Positions 10,901 through 19,023 of a stretch of 21,120 nucleotides of DNA are shown piece by piece. The stretch is from Lingula anatina. Taxonomy: Eukaryota; Brachiopoda; Lingulata; Lingulida; Lingulidae. Each line of letters starts with the position of its first letter. Within the stretch, counting starts at the first letter, position 1. The stretch is from contig NW_019774425.1 in NCBI RefSeq assembly GCF_001039355.2, positions 1 to 21,120 on the forward strand, in the 5' to 3' direction. The notes beneath the pieces are model-generated. The model saw only the letters and a program-made list of their open reading frames with translations, did not search any database and had not been told where the DNA came from. The translations under genes and the position numbers were made by a program.

Positions 10901-13816
10901 CACCCGATTGCACCAACATAACTGTGATAACTTTAACTAACACAACTTTAAGGGCTTGAGTTGTAACATATTGTAATAGTATGTAATAGTATTAAAATTA
11001 AATCTATGTAGCAGTGTACATAAACGCATTTTTTTGTAAGGGAGTATATATGTGCATAAAGATAAGATTAAATAACTATACGAAATCCTTAAGAAATAGA
11101 AAACATAGCACAGAGACAAAGCTTTCATAATATTTATGGACGTTAAAAGACAACAAAAAAAATTAAACGAGATGGAAAATATCCCGGGGTATATCATGCT
11201 ATCAAAAGAAAGCAAACGTCAGTTCTGTTATGCCTGCTATGTAATCTCTGTGCATAAAGTAATATTGCTGGATACCTGCAAGAGATCTAAGTAATAAAGG
11301 ATGTAATTAAAATGTCTTCTTTCATTCTTTTTATTGTCCTACAGCCGTTTAAATTTTACGTAAATGTCATAAACTTTCTGGGCCTTTAAGACTAAGTATC
11401 AAATCGTTTACAGTGCCAAAATTGTTTTTGTGCTCAAACAGTAGTCATAGCAGCGGGAAACCAACCCCATTTTAACATAATATAATTCAATAGCAGACTG
11501 GCATTTGTACATCTTTGTTATCTTTTTCAAAACATTTACCTGAGGGTTCCTTTGTGCAAAATTAAAAAACCTTTCTAAAATTCAATATGGTGCTTCAACT
11601 GATGGTTAGCCCACTTTGGCAACTCACGCTTCACAAAACACGTGACCAACACCTGTCGCTTTATAGATGAGTAATTGATTTTGATATATTGATTTTTGTG
11701 GTGGGGGGGGGGGGGGGTGAAACGTTAGATGTTTGGTTGAACTCTTTTAGTCAGCCTTTAATTTCTTACTCGGATACATCCTCTAATATTATTTGTAAAA
11801 ATTTTCTTGCGTAGTTGTTAACAGTCCTCTCTTCGTGCCTGGCCTTTTTATTTGCGTCTCCGACGGAAGTTCCAGGTTGATCATCATTGTCTTCGTCCGT
11901 GTGCATATACATGAAAGCATCGTCGAACATAATATGTGTTTCATAGTCGAAGATCGAATCTCCCTGATCAACAGCGCTATCAAGTCTAAAAATGCAGTTA
12001 CGGAGGTGATGAAAAAAAAAAAACAGAATCATTAAAAATTTATAAAATCTTAAAAAGGACCACCAAATTTCAAGAAAGTTGCTGAACTTAAAGTTCAGTC
12101 TGCGTATGATCATTTCCCAAAGTTACAGTTGTTTTGGTCGCTTGACATAAAAGCCATGTTCTTTCCAAAATATGCTCTAAATGGCCTCCGCGGCGTTGCG
12201 CAAAATTGTCAATTATTCCAACACTTTCCTCTTTGGTGATTTCCCTAATTTTTGGTGAACTGAAGGCAGTAATCACAGCAAAAATCAGACAAATCTCCGA
12301 AGAGAATTTCTTGACGGGGCAAGTTAGCCCCAGAGTCGGGCCAAGTTGGTACCATATACCTAAATGCAGTTAGTATCCCATGTTAACGCCATGGAATCCA
12401 TTTTATAGATTTATATTTTATTGAATCGTCTTTGCTTAATAATTACTGTAAATGGGGCAGATATATTGAAGCTTCTATACGTTACGTGTTATGTGAGCGA
12501 TAACCCAAATAACTATTAATCAAACTTTTTTATCTAATAATAAACTAATAATGGTATATAAAGCAGGAATTATAAAATATAGACGTTTCAATAAGCTTCT
12601 AAACATTTGAAAGAATTACTTACCTTATAATGCTGGCAAGCATTTGTCTCATTTCAGTCTCGGATTCATGCCACATGGTACCACAAGCGTATACCATTGG
12701 TTTCTTTGATATACTTTTTCCTGAATCTTCCTTAGGAGGGATGTGTGCAACATCCTCGACAGCATCCACATCGTTCCCATCAACATCAACATCTTCTGGC
12801 AGTCGTCTGCGAAACATGAATGACTGCTCTAGGAGAATACCGCAGTACAGAGGCTGGATGAATATCCATTTCAAGGAGGGTATGGCAGTTTTTCCAAGAG
12901 AATTCCACACATGTCTATTTAGAAAAAGATGAGAAAGGAGAAGGGCGATATACAGTCCAACCTGAGCCCAAAGGTGCTCGGGATTGTTCGGATCACAATT
13001 GGGCGATAGGCTGCCTACCAACCATTTGCGTAGGACTCCCTCTAATGTCTGACCAGGGGTGTATTTTTCAATAAAATCCACTGTCTTGTCACTGCACAGA
13101 GGCATGAATACAACTACAGGGGACATAACCATGGATATTAAAACGCAGGCGTAGCCAAACTTAGGAATTCCCATGGTGCACGTTAAGAATATGGATAAAT
13201 AAGACAGCAAGGCAGCAAAACCTAGAATACAACCAACGCTTATTAAGGCCACTCTCTCTATTTCATGAACGGATTGATCTGAGGTAAAAAATCTCTGAAT
13301 GTCTTCTAAGGAAAATCCGTTCCAGTACAATATGCCCAAAGTGAAGCATAATGTAGCAATCATCTTAAGAAACATAACGTAAGAATAAATCAGTGACCTG
13401 TGTCTTCTCATTTCTGTTTTAAAGTTCTTGATAGTTATTGAAATGTAATTATCTGCATTAGTGTTGACGAAGTTTTCCCACCAACCGAACGAAATTAGCA
13501 GAATTGCGACAGGTAAAGTCCAAACACTCGATGGCGCAAAGTTGCGAAGGCTTTGTGAATCCCAGTTCCAGCGAATGCAAATGAACACTACGCATCCTAA
13601 CTGAATCAATACCACCAATGTGTCAAGCAAAACGTCTCGAATCTCCATCCCACGGGACTTTCTGTAGGATATGATGTGAAGAATCAGCAACAGCAAAGCG
13701 GGCACAAGTCCTGTGGCGTAGAATAAGGGCATGATGTCCAGCGTATGGACTTCAGGAAGAGCTTTGAAAACGAACAAGCACATACCACCCGAATGAAGCA
13801 TTTCAGGAATGGATGT
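937..13816 (-). CDS. CHS: Chitin synthase, split gene (5' end not identified)
   Basis: Chitin synthase is a multi-pass membrane glycosyltransferase (GT2) that polymerises N-acetylglucosamine from UDP-GlcNAc and extrudes chitin across the plasma membrane. The exons, read 13816 to 937, encode in order: about eight hydrophobic segments; the GT2 start (YACGTMWHE); an acidic linker; RWSQVMYMYYLL; the nucleotide-sugar motif MDGDVDF; EYAIGHWLQK and CVLCSPGCFSLFRG; catalytic GEDRW; product-binding QRRRW; five membrane segments; WGTRE; and a terminal EESFW region with two more membrane segments. This order is diagnostic for animal chitin synthases. Using one cassette, the parts add up to 3993 nt (1330 residues plus stop), close to family length. 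Every intron is GT-AG and phases match. The catalytic cassette is present twice (7883-10359 and 4658-7261). Upstream exons, if any, were not found. Family assignment is very secure; the complete gene model is less so. Confidence 0.9.
1923..2904. other. Last intron, 3' part, no recognisable element
   Basis: Noncoding sequence between the acceptor of the terminal exon and the Tc1-like relic. A minus-strand open frame at 2231-2596 shows no known motif and is likely chance. Confidence 0.5.
2905..4036 (-). pseudogene. Tc1/mariner-like transposase relic, interrupted by a solo LTR
   Basis: Read on the minus strand, 3926-3722 gives SVRIWRAFQDHGF and LFPLEQNATG, resembling the VWGAFxxxG and PL segments of Tc1-like transposases. 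3690-3600 gives NPNINPTEHLWLGLE, the region around the third acidic catalytic residue (normally SPDLNPIEHLWDEL). 3595-3573 continues as AKLLRKNG after crossing a solo LTR at 2999-3572, and the remaining C-terminus at 2998-2905 reads KTDLSPFLKACHAA before a stop. Stops and shifts break it in several places, so it is dead. A second fragment of the same family lies on the opposite strand at 4037-4250, and comparing the two confirms the reading across the LTR. Confidence 0.72.
2999..3572 (+). mobile_element. Solo LTR (574 bp) inserted in the Tc1-like relic
   Basis: It begins TGTAAC and ends GTTACA, the inverted TG...CA ends of an LTR. It has a TATA box (tataaaag, 3139-3146) and a polyadenylation signal (aataaa, 3532-3537), both in plus orientation, which fits a U3-R-U5 layout. 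The four bases GAAG occur on both sides (2995-2998 and 3573-3576), as expected for an integrase target duplication. Removing the LTR and one GAAG restores continuity with the related Tc1 fragment (ctttctaa...agctt...gcgg). No internal retroviral coding sequence remains, so LTR-LTR recombination is likely. A 12-bp direct tandem repeat (gttcctttgtct) lies at 3063-3086. Confidence 0.8.
4037..4250 (+). pseudogene. Tc1-like transposase C-terminal fragment (unit A)
   Basis: Plus-strand reading gives FNPDIRTAEHL, a stop where Trp is expected, then HELRCVMQRRTNP and NWTNSAKLFRKNGPKAHKTE. This aligns with the minus-strand relic at 2905-4036 (NPTEHLW..., CEMQRSTNP, AKLLRKNG). It covers only the last catalytic-region acidic residue and the C-terminal tail. 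The left edge of the tandem unit starts exactly here. Confidence 0.65.
4251..4657. other. Intron after cassette A exon 4, 5' part
   Basis: Intronic sequence between the Tc1 fragment and the donor at 4657. A 77-codon plus-strand frame at 4256-4489 recurs at 7495-7728, but only because the region is duplicated. Confidence 0.6.
4658..5578 (-). CDS. CHS: Cassette A exon 4 (duplicate of 7883-8803)
   Basis: A 921-nt copy with GEDRW, QRRRW, five membrane segments and WGTRE intact. It ends at TGCA|gtaagt in phase 1, and that single base plus the GT opening the terminal exon makes a Ser codon, so it joins 937-1922 in frame. It ends GQKFC where copy B ends GQKLR. The intron just after the donor has 14 bases that copy B lacks, forming a small inverted repeat. 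Confidence 0.88.
5918..6112 (-). CDS. CHS: Cassette A exon 3 (duplicate of 9135-9329)
   Basis: A 195-nt copy of the EYAIGHWLQK and CSPGCFSLFRG exon, phase 1 in and out, with acceptor and donor unchanged. It encodes the same protein as copy B. Confidence 0.87.
6516..6726 (-). CDS. CHS: Cassette A exon 2 (duplicate of 9619-9829)
   Basis: A 211-nt copy of the MDGDVDF exon, splice sites intact. The residue before the phase-1 donor is Thr instead of Ser (HPIGT against HPIGS). All active-site residues are kept. Confidence 0.87.
6991..7261 (-). CDS. CHS: Cassette A exon 1 (duplicate of 10089-10359)
   Basis: A second 271-nt copy of the linker-to-RWSQ exon with the same acceptor, donor and phases. 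The protein is identical to copy B. The ambiguous base at 7281 lies 20 nt upstream of the acceptor, inside the intron. Its acceptor is phase-compatible with the acidic exon at 11770-11985 only if cassette B is skipped entirely. Confidence 0.85.
7281..7281. other. Ambiguous base (N) beside the duplication junction
   Basis: The N follows a run of eight A. The aligned base in unit B (10379) is T. It is five bases from the TA microhomology that joins the two units. Confidence 0.95.
7285..7491 (+). pseudogene. Tc1-like transposase C-terminal fragment (unit B)
   Basis: Copy of the fragment at 4037-4250. It is more decayed: around 7330-7345 the bases encoding the NPxxxxxEHL segment are partly replaced or lost. 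The downstream CVMQRRTNP and NWTNSAKLFRKNG readings are preserved. Confidence 0.62.
7883..8803 (-). CDS. CHS: Cassette B exon 4: catalytic end and five membrane segments
   Basis: A 921-nt exon after a tattccaaag acceptor, ending at a gtaagt donor in phase 1. It starts GEDRWLCTLLL (catalytic acidic residue), then YAPETFSEFYNQRRRW, the product-binding motif of processive GT2 synthases. Five hydrophobic segments follow, the cluster expected after QRRRW and thought to form the chitin channel. After these come the conserved WGTRE motif and a hydrophilic tail with Cys/Arg-rich CVCRCRRDEE. Relative to copy A (4658-5578) it differs by Ile/Val and Ser/Ala in a membrane region and by four replacements in the last 20 or so codons. 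Reading through the donor reaches a stop about 80 nt later, so an unspliced form would give a truncated protein. Confidence 0.9.
9135..9329 (-). CDS. CHS: Cassette B exon 3: EYAIGHWLQK block
   Basis: A 195-nt exon, phase 1 in and phase 1 out, between a ttattgtag acceptor and a gtattt donor. It encodes GPMVWYQKFEYAIGHWLQK, then AEHVLGCVLCSPGCFSLFRG, then YLQFDQG. These are among the most conserved chitin synthase segments. The protein equals that of copy A (5918-6112); two adjacent codons (Val-Leu) differ only synonymously. Confidence 0.9.
9619..9829 (-). CDS. CHS: Cassette B exon 2: UDP-sugar binding block (DGDVDF)
   Basis: A 211-nt exon after a cttttcag acceptor, entering in phase 0 with VMYMYYLLQYN and leaving in phase 1 within the codon after HPIGS. 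Residues LDNVYLLAMDGDVDF contain the Asp-x-Asp motif that binds the UDP-sugar and metal in GT2 enzymes. ACGRIHPIG follows, also conserved in the family. It differs from its copy at 6516-6726 by one residue near the 3' end (Ser here, Thr there). Confidence 0.9.
10089..10359 (-). CDS. CHS: Cassette B exon 1: GT2 linker to RWSQ
   Basis: A 271-nt exon after a ttttcatag acceptor; its first base completes a Glu codon, and it ends in phase 0 at CAG|gtaaaa. It encodes QDVHHKVVEIMKRM, a Ser/Thr/Pro-rich low-complexity linker of about 35 residues, then MPYGGRIKIKMKETFLYVHL and KKRWSQ. PYGGR and KRWSQ are conserved in animal chitin synthases just before the core catalytic block. The protein is identical to the exon at 6991-7261; the one coding difference I noticed is synonymous. 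Confidence 0.88.
10700..10816. repeat. Perfect 28-bp inverted repeat with 61-nt loop
   Basis: Arms at 10700-10727 (starting GGCTACCCTC) and 10789-10816 (ending GAGGGTAGCC) are exact reverse complements. They are more GC-rich than the surroundings. It could be a minimal MITE or a hairpin in the intron RNA. No clear target-site duplication was seen at the edges. Confidence 0.9.
11703..11717 (+). repeat. Poly-G tract (15 G)
   Basis: An uninterrupted G15 run inside an intron about 50 bases from the donor of the acidic exon; on the transcript strand it is C-rich. Length may be inaccurate because homopolymers are error-prone. Confidence 0.9.
11770..11985 (-). CDS. CHS: Chitin synthase acidic linker exon
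   Basis: A 216-nt exon between a tgcatttttag acceptor and a gtaaga donor. The first base completes the Arg codon split from the previous exon, giving IIRLDSAVDQGD. The middle (YETHIMFDDAFMYMHTDED) matches the style of the conserved DYYxFEAHIFFDDAF-like block of chitin synthases. An Asp/Glu-rich stretch with DDQPGT and a basic KKARHEER stretch follow, then a hydrophilic helix ending LQIILEDVSE. It ends in phase 2, which fits the first exon of both downstream cassettes equally well. It lies between the N-terminal exon and cassette B and is present once only. Confidence 0.85.
11986..12623. other. Intron between N-terminal and acidic exons
   Basis: Bounded by gtaagt at 12623 and tttttag at 11986. 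Nothing else was recognised; the open frame at 12088-12276 has no family features. Confidence 0.75.
12624..13816 (-). CDS. CHS: Chitin synthase N-terminal transmembrane exon
   Basis: This 1193-nt exon opens after a tttttcag acceptor and ends at a strong AG|gtaagt donor in phase 2. It reads 397 codons without a stop. It begins TSIPEMLHSGGM and quickly reaches FKALPEVHTLDIM, which resembles the short motif before the first membrane segment in animal chitin synthases. About eight hydrophobic stretches follow (for example near LVPALLLLILH, LVVLIQLGCVVFIC, VALISVGCILGFAALLSYL and VGLYIALLLSHLF). The last part carries FRRRLPED, a short acidic run, and then VYACGTMWHESETEMRQML, the first conserved block of the GT2 domain. 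An in-frame ATG at 13801 could also serve as the start, because an in-frame stop lies just upstream inside the presumed intron. I prefer an internal exon because of the acceptor and because animal homologues usually carry more N-terminal sequence. Confidence 0.9.
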
Positions 13817-13927
13817 CTGAAAAAGTACATATTACATTTACAACGCATTTTCGGTGAGTCAACATCATCTTGCATAAAGACTCAAGTTTTTTTTTACCCT
13901 GCACACTGTCAAATGTGACTTTTAAAA

Positions 13928-13975
<48 letters not shown>

Positions 13976-14882
13976 ACTGCTTTATACGCATGTTAAGATC
14001 ATGGTATATTACCACTTCATGGGATATACGCCCTGATTTTACTGACAAATCGACTTCTTAGGATAAAATGCGACTTCTTCTCCACATAAGATATTGCCTG
14101 CAACTTCATGGGATAATGGTGAAAAAAGTGACTATTGTTGGTTATACGTTTTGAAAGACAACGTTTTTAAAATGTCATGTTTTTGTACTGTAAATATTAT
14201 CCAACATAGGTTAACTGTACGTTTTTAATTCTATTAACAAACTTGTGTGACTAAATAGGTATTATCTGAGGTATAGTCTTCATATGTAAACCTGCTATTC
14301 AATGGCATTTAGGGGATGGGGGAGGTCAAGACGTTTGTAGGACGATATTTATACAGAATAAATTGATAACTTGAAAAAGTTAAGTTGCAAAGTGTCCTTG
14401 TGTCTCAGGTTTATTGCTTATGATGCCTCCACCTCACTAAGTACTTGCACATGTAATTGATACCCTGTTACTTGGTTTTAATGTGAAAGCTGAGAGCTAA
14501 TCCTAACCACACAAGAATTTCATTTGTGAGGGGGGTTAGTGATCACAATTCACGGGAAATAAAACCATTAAATCACAGCAAATAAATGAAGAGGAACAAA
14601 AAGTCGTTTTACAAGTCACGGGAATGGCGTGCTACACAGATCACGCTAAATAAGACTTGCATGAACATATTTCGCATGTCGAGAAATAAAAAGTGGCTTT
14701 TACGAGTAAAAAAAGTATGCAATGGGACTCTCGATGCAGAGCACACTAACAATATAATAATGGTAGTAATAATAATTCTTTATTGAGCAATAAAATGTGT
14801 ACAGGTTACATTTCACAGGCCTTCTCCTCTACTATTAGTTTTATAACATGTGTAAATAAAAAAAAATTCATACAAGCACTCA
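13817..14882. other. Sequence 5' of the N-terminal exon, no gene seen
   Basis: Probable intron or upstream region of the chitin synthase. It contains a TA microsatellite and a degenerate repeat near 14003-14118. A stretch near 14741-14800 with TAA-rich sequence and ctttattgagcaataaaa may be the tail of a retroelement, but this is weak. Confidence 0.45.
13929..13971. repeat. (TA)n microsatellite
   Basis: About 21 uninterrupted TA dinucleotides. The small repetitive open frames on both strands here are artefacts of it. Confidence 0.97.
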
Positions 14883-15283
14883 GCCTCCTATCTTACCAAA
14901 GAATCACCCTGTGTCCCGTTTGATTATTCTGGATTGTCACAATGATGTGCATTTGGAATGTGAGTGGACATTGAGCCGAGTTCGGAAGAAATATTGGATA
15001 GTGGGTGCGAGGAATTTGATAAAGCATGTTGCACGGATGTGTGTAGTTTGCAAGCGATTATATGCGCCTACAATTGACCAAAGAATGGCTGATTTACCAC
15101 CAGAACGGCGATCTAGTTCTTATGGTCGATCAAGACATGCCGCATGATTATTGGCCCTTAGCTATCGTGGAATCAACCAAAATCGGTCGCGACGGTCTAG
15201 TGAGATGTGCCACCGCACGCACACGTAGTGGTAAATACGATAGGCCAGTTAATAAGTTGGTCAAATTAGAAGGAGACTTATAA
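14883..15283 (+). pseudogene. BEL/Pao-type pol 3' remnant with catalytic core deleted
   Basis: The first part (about 14883-15100) reads ILPKNHPVSRLIILDCHND, then TLSRVRKKYWIVGARNL and CVVCKRL, ending RMADLPPER. This is the integrase zinc-binding region (His-x3-His ... Cys-x2-Cys) typical of BEL/Pao elements. Immediately after, in another frame (about 15110-15283), GDLVLMVDQDMPHDYWPLA and YDRPVNKLVKLEGDL match the C-terminal domain found at the end of BEL/Pao pol (DUF5641-like). The integrase catalytic core that should lie between them is missing, so the element cannot integrate. It is also 5'-truncated. The LTR that should follow is present at 15317-15973. Confidence 0.82.
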
Positions 15284-15316
15284 TTGTCTTTTTTTTTTTT
15301 TTTTTTGCTGGGCGAG

Positions 15317-15973
15317 TGTTGCCGACCCATGCTGCAAAATAAGTTAATAAGTAAAACAAATGTATTTAAATAATAATTGTTGTTATTATTATTGTTTGTT
15401 GTAATTAGGATATTATTATCAGTATTTATCATTGTTTGTTTCGTTTAGAGAACAGTATTTTTGTATTGTATAAGTTTTGAGAGTATACAACCAGTGACCC
15501 ATTTTGACGGGTCAATGATTTAGTGAGTAATGAGCAGATCATACTGGGGTGGAGACCACTCGTGATTTAGATGCAGATGCGCATGGGGGCTAGCCCATCG
15601 TATGATTTTGTCAGCAGATACGCATGGGGGCAAGCCCATCGTATATGTATACGTTTTTTGTGTGTGAACATCAGGATTATCTCCAAGTTTATGTAGCTGC
15701 AATTCGAGTAAGTTATTATTATTTAGATATTTATTTGTTCATTATAGAATCATAAATTGTGCCTTTACTTTGCTCATGTTCACCATTAATTGTACTCCAT
15801 TGTTAGTATTATCATTTTTATTTTTATTCATTGCGTTTTATTTTCATTATTTTTTTTAGTTTCACCATACGCCATACACCATACACCGTACACTGTTACT
15901 TGTCTTACCTGTAGGTATGATGTGAAATAAAGGCTGCCAAAAAAATGAGATATGAATCCTGAATTATTCAACA
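15317..15973 (+). mobile_element. 3' LTR of the BEL/Pao remnant (657 bp)
   Basis: It starts TGTTG and ends CAACA, terminal inverted bases common in BEL/Pao LTRs, 33 bases after the pol stop codon. A polyadenylation signal (aataaa) lies near 15927, close to the end as expected. A T-rich run and a short purine-containing stretch before the start stand where the polypurine tract should be, though it is poor. A 31-bp repeat occurs twice inside (15573-15603 and 15614-15644). No 5' LTR is in the window, so boundaries rest on the inverted ends and position only. Confidence 0.65.
15573..15644 (+). repeat. 31-bp direct repeat inside the LTR
   Basis: Two copies with a 41-bp period, beginning gcagat and containing gcatgggggc and agcccatcg, with two mismatches. 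Each copy has GGGC...GCCC self-complementarity. Confidence 0.85.
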
Positions 15974-16467
15974 ATGGCATTATGACTGTGAAACAGCAAG
16001 AATAAAACTACTATTGCAAGTGATGGTTGTATCGATTCTTCAAACTTTCAGTTAAAAAATATGTGTGCTCTTTACATGCTTTATTCATACTTTCTGCACC
16101 AGACTGAGCTGGTGAAAATGTACAGAGATATAATAGCAACAATAATAATGATGATAATAATAATAAAATACATAGATGAATAGCACCAAAATTACATATA
16201 TAGAAATGTGCCATTATTATACATACATATCCAGTATTTCATAATCATAAGCTAGGTGCGGTCTTAATGCCGAGTCAACTGCTCACAGCACTGATCATAC
16301 GCTAGCATCACACTACAAGTATTGTACACATGACTAAGATTTAGATATTAATAATGCACGAGCCTGTTTTCTGCTATGTGAAACAAACCTTTATATTAAT
16401 GGTAATTATTTATACATCACAAAGTGGAAGAAATACTACAGTTTCTTTTGTCAAAAGCGAGGTTAAT
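15974..16467. other. Probable 3' flank of the minus-strand LINE
   Basis: No coding sequence. A simple AAT-rich microsatellite at about 16138-16170 could be a LINE tail. The exact end of the LINE is not visible. Confidence 0.4.
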
Positions 16468-18112
16468 TTATATAGCCAAAGATATTATCACTGTCTTGTT
16501 TGGGTTGTTCATTATGAAGGAGAATTTATCTTTGTTGTTTAAATGTGTGAAGCATGTATGGGCGCTTTGTACTGTTTGAAAGAGTTCTTTTCTATACTCT
16601 GTATACAGAGGGCAGGTAATTAAAAAGTGCTCTTCATCCTCTATAACTCCAGAGTGGCAGATTTGGCATTTTCTCTCTTCAGCTGGTGTTGGTTTACCCT
16701 TGACATGGCGACCTGTCTCAATGTGCAAGTTGTGGCTGCTGATTCTAAATTTGGTTAGGGTTTTACATTTTTCTTTATCTTGAATTATATCAAGATATTT
16801 TTCTTTCTCAAAATGGAGCTTGAAAGTTTTATACGTTCTCAACTTGAGATTTTCTTGTGATATCCTGCTATGCTAAAGTTGTACACTACTGTCTCTAACT
16901 CTAACACTAAAAATTAAAAGTTTTTGTCTACTTTCTGTTTAAGCCATACATCTCCAAACCCATTTTCTACAAGAATTTTCTTTACTCCTTCACTCCATGA
17001 CATACTGTGGCTTTTGGTTTGAAGGTTAGTGTTTGACAGAAGATCAAAGTGTTTTAGTTCATCTATGTATGCTCGTTTTAGTAGAACATCATCTTCTATA
17101 TGTAAAATTTTGACCCAGTATTTAATTACTTGTATTTGGATTTTTGTGTAGCTTGGTAGGCGCCCAAGTTCTCCCCGGACAGCATAATTACAGGACTTGG
17201 AATGCACCCCTAAAAGCTGCTTGCAAAATTGGAGATGTATTTTTTCTATTGGTGTTACATTCTAAATGGAGTGAAACCCCATGTTTCTGCTCCATATGCT
17301 GCAACTGGGAAAATCAGTGTGTCATAAAGCTTTTCTTTTAAGGAGGTGGGAATAGTACAAGCTAGAGGAAGATTGCGTTTGAGACTGAAGAAGGCCTTTT
17401 GTGCTCTATCGTGTAAATTTTGTTGTGCTGGGGCTAGCGAGCCCGATCTTGTGAAAAGGAGACCTAGGTATAGGTAGCTTGTTGCTACTGGTACCAACTG
17501 GTTATGGAAATAAAAATTTCTCTCGTTTGCCACTGGTGTGACCGAGCATTTTTCCTTTACTGTTAAAAATAACAACCTTTGTCTTTTTTAAGTTAACAGA
17601 TAACCTCCATCTGTCACAGTATTCTTCCAAGCACTTTAAACTATACTGAAGACCTGAGGCACTTGCCGAAAACAAAACTAAATCATCAGCATAAAAAAGA
17701 CCAGTAACAGGTTTCCCATCAAGTGATGGGGCTTTGCTTTGTGATTCATCTATAAGTCTAAGTATGTCATCTATGTATTTATTAAAAAGGAAGGGGCTCA
17801 GTGTACCTTGCTTAACTCCTCTAAATGTTGGGAAAGAATTTGCCAGTCCATGTGTACTTTTGACTCATGCAGTGAAGTTTTCATATATTGATCTTGTGTT
17901 ATTGTAGAATTTTCCACCTACATCTAGATTTAGCAGTTTGAAAAGCAGGCTATTCCTCCAGACACAGCCGAAGGCCTTACTAAAATCCATAAAATATGTA
18001 TACAACCGTTTTTTTGACCTTGAGAATTTTGTAAACAGGGATTTTAGTATAAATAGATTATTTGAGGTACTGTAGCCATCCCTGAATCCAGCCTGGTTAG
18101 CTATGGGGACAT
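16468..18112 (-). pseudogene. Dead LINE reverse transcriptase, 5'-truncated
   Basis: Minus-strand reading from 18112 gives ANQAGFRDGYST, FMDFSKAFGCVWRNSLLFKL, GVKQGTLSPFLF, then FYADDLVLFS (YADD at 17683-17694), LEEYCDRWRLSVN and KKTKVVIFN. This is the order of non-LTR reverse transcriptase motifs. The C-terminal part gives YLYLGLLFTRSGS, AYGAETWG, IEKIHLQFCKQLLGV, YAVRGELGRLP and finally HIETGRH with CQICH...EDEEHFLITCPLY, a CCHC-like end domain. Damage includes an in-frame TGA at 17865-17867, shifts near 17520 and 17260, and a stop near 16914. The motif FSKAFD reads FSKAFG here, so one catalytic Asp is lost. The clade is uncertain (CR1/L2-like or related). Confidence 0.85.
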
Positions 18113-19022
18113 TCTTTTCAGTAAGAAATTACATTTCAGTAAGAAATTAGTTTCAGTTTCAATTCCATCACAGTTGGGGCACTTACGATTCTCAGCATAT
18201 TCAAAAGTGTTTTTCAGATTGCGTGGCTTTCATTGATATTGCAGTGTAAAGAATCCAGAGACTTGGCACGCACCAAAACTTTTGTTTTTTATATAAGAAA
18301 TGATATAGCACATGTACGCGTCACTCTTTTTAATCTAGAATGAAACGTCATGCAGACCTTTTCGCCTAATTTTCTCAACCAACTGGAACTGAAACATGTT
18401 TGGATACAAATGTCCCATGAAGTGGTAAATATCGCGAAGTCGCCCGAGGGTCTTTTTTTAACCAATGAAGTCGCCTTCTATCATTACATGAAGTAGCTAG
18501 AAGTTAGGGAATGATGTTATAACTTCTATATATTCTGTAGTATTTTTACCTTTAATGTTGTGGTTTAGAACTAGCATGTACACCTGGGGCAAGCATCCCA
18601 AAGATAAACGTTATATGATTAAGTAAATATAAGGCAAACCTTCACTCGATACACTGCAGTATCAAGTATCAACCTATATGATATATTCCGTATATGTTAC
18701 TATGAAAGATGCATCTAAAAGAAAATATTAGCGTAAGTTTCTCATAAGTGACTTTTAAGGAAAACTATCCGAATAAACAGCACGTTAACAGTAATAGCAG
18801 TAACATCAGTAGAGATACATCCTATTTCTCACAGCTATTCAATAAGCACAGAAGAAAGGCTAAATCAGAGAAAGCCCGTTTTGCCTTATCACTGTGTTCT
18901 AGATCCTTCCAGAATACATGTGTAAAGAAATCACTTTATAGGAAAGAATAAAGCATTACATTTTACCGGACTCGTGTTGATCAATTATATAACAACGTAA
19001 CAAAAATAGTGGTACATGTAAT
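18113..19022. other. Repeat-rich intergenic stretch, no gene
   Basis: Begins with an 18-bp imperfect tandem duplication (cagtaagaaattacattt, about 18120-18150) right at the truncated end of the LINE. Contains motif copies (tcccatgaagtggtaa at 18413-18428; gaagtcgcc twice) shared with 14003-14118 on the other strand. Confidence 0.5.
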
Positions 19023-19023
19023 A

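Larger units (their letters stand above)
10360..11769. other. Intron between acidic exon and cassette B
   Basis: Holds the high-coordinate edge of unit B, an inverted-repeat hairpin at 10700-10816 and a 15-G run at 11703-11717. A 92-codon minus-strand frame at 10937-11215 lacks recognisable motifs. Confidence 0.7.

Noticed and set aside
13803-14061. Open frames with long Tyr-Ile repeats on both strands
   Set aside because: Produced by the TA microsatellite.
15148-15432. Minus-strand frame rich in Asn and Lys
   Set aside because: Low-complexity translation of T and AAT runs opposite the BEL/Pao remnant and LTR.
15495-15514. TGACCC...GGGTCA inverted repeat as a terminator or receptor site
   Set aside because: A six-base stem in a retroelement LTR is too short to interpret.
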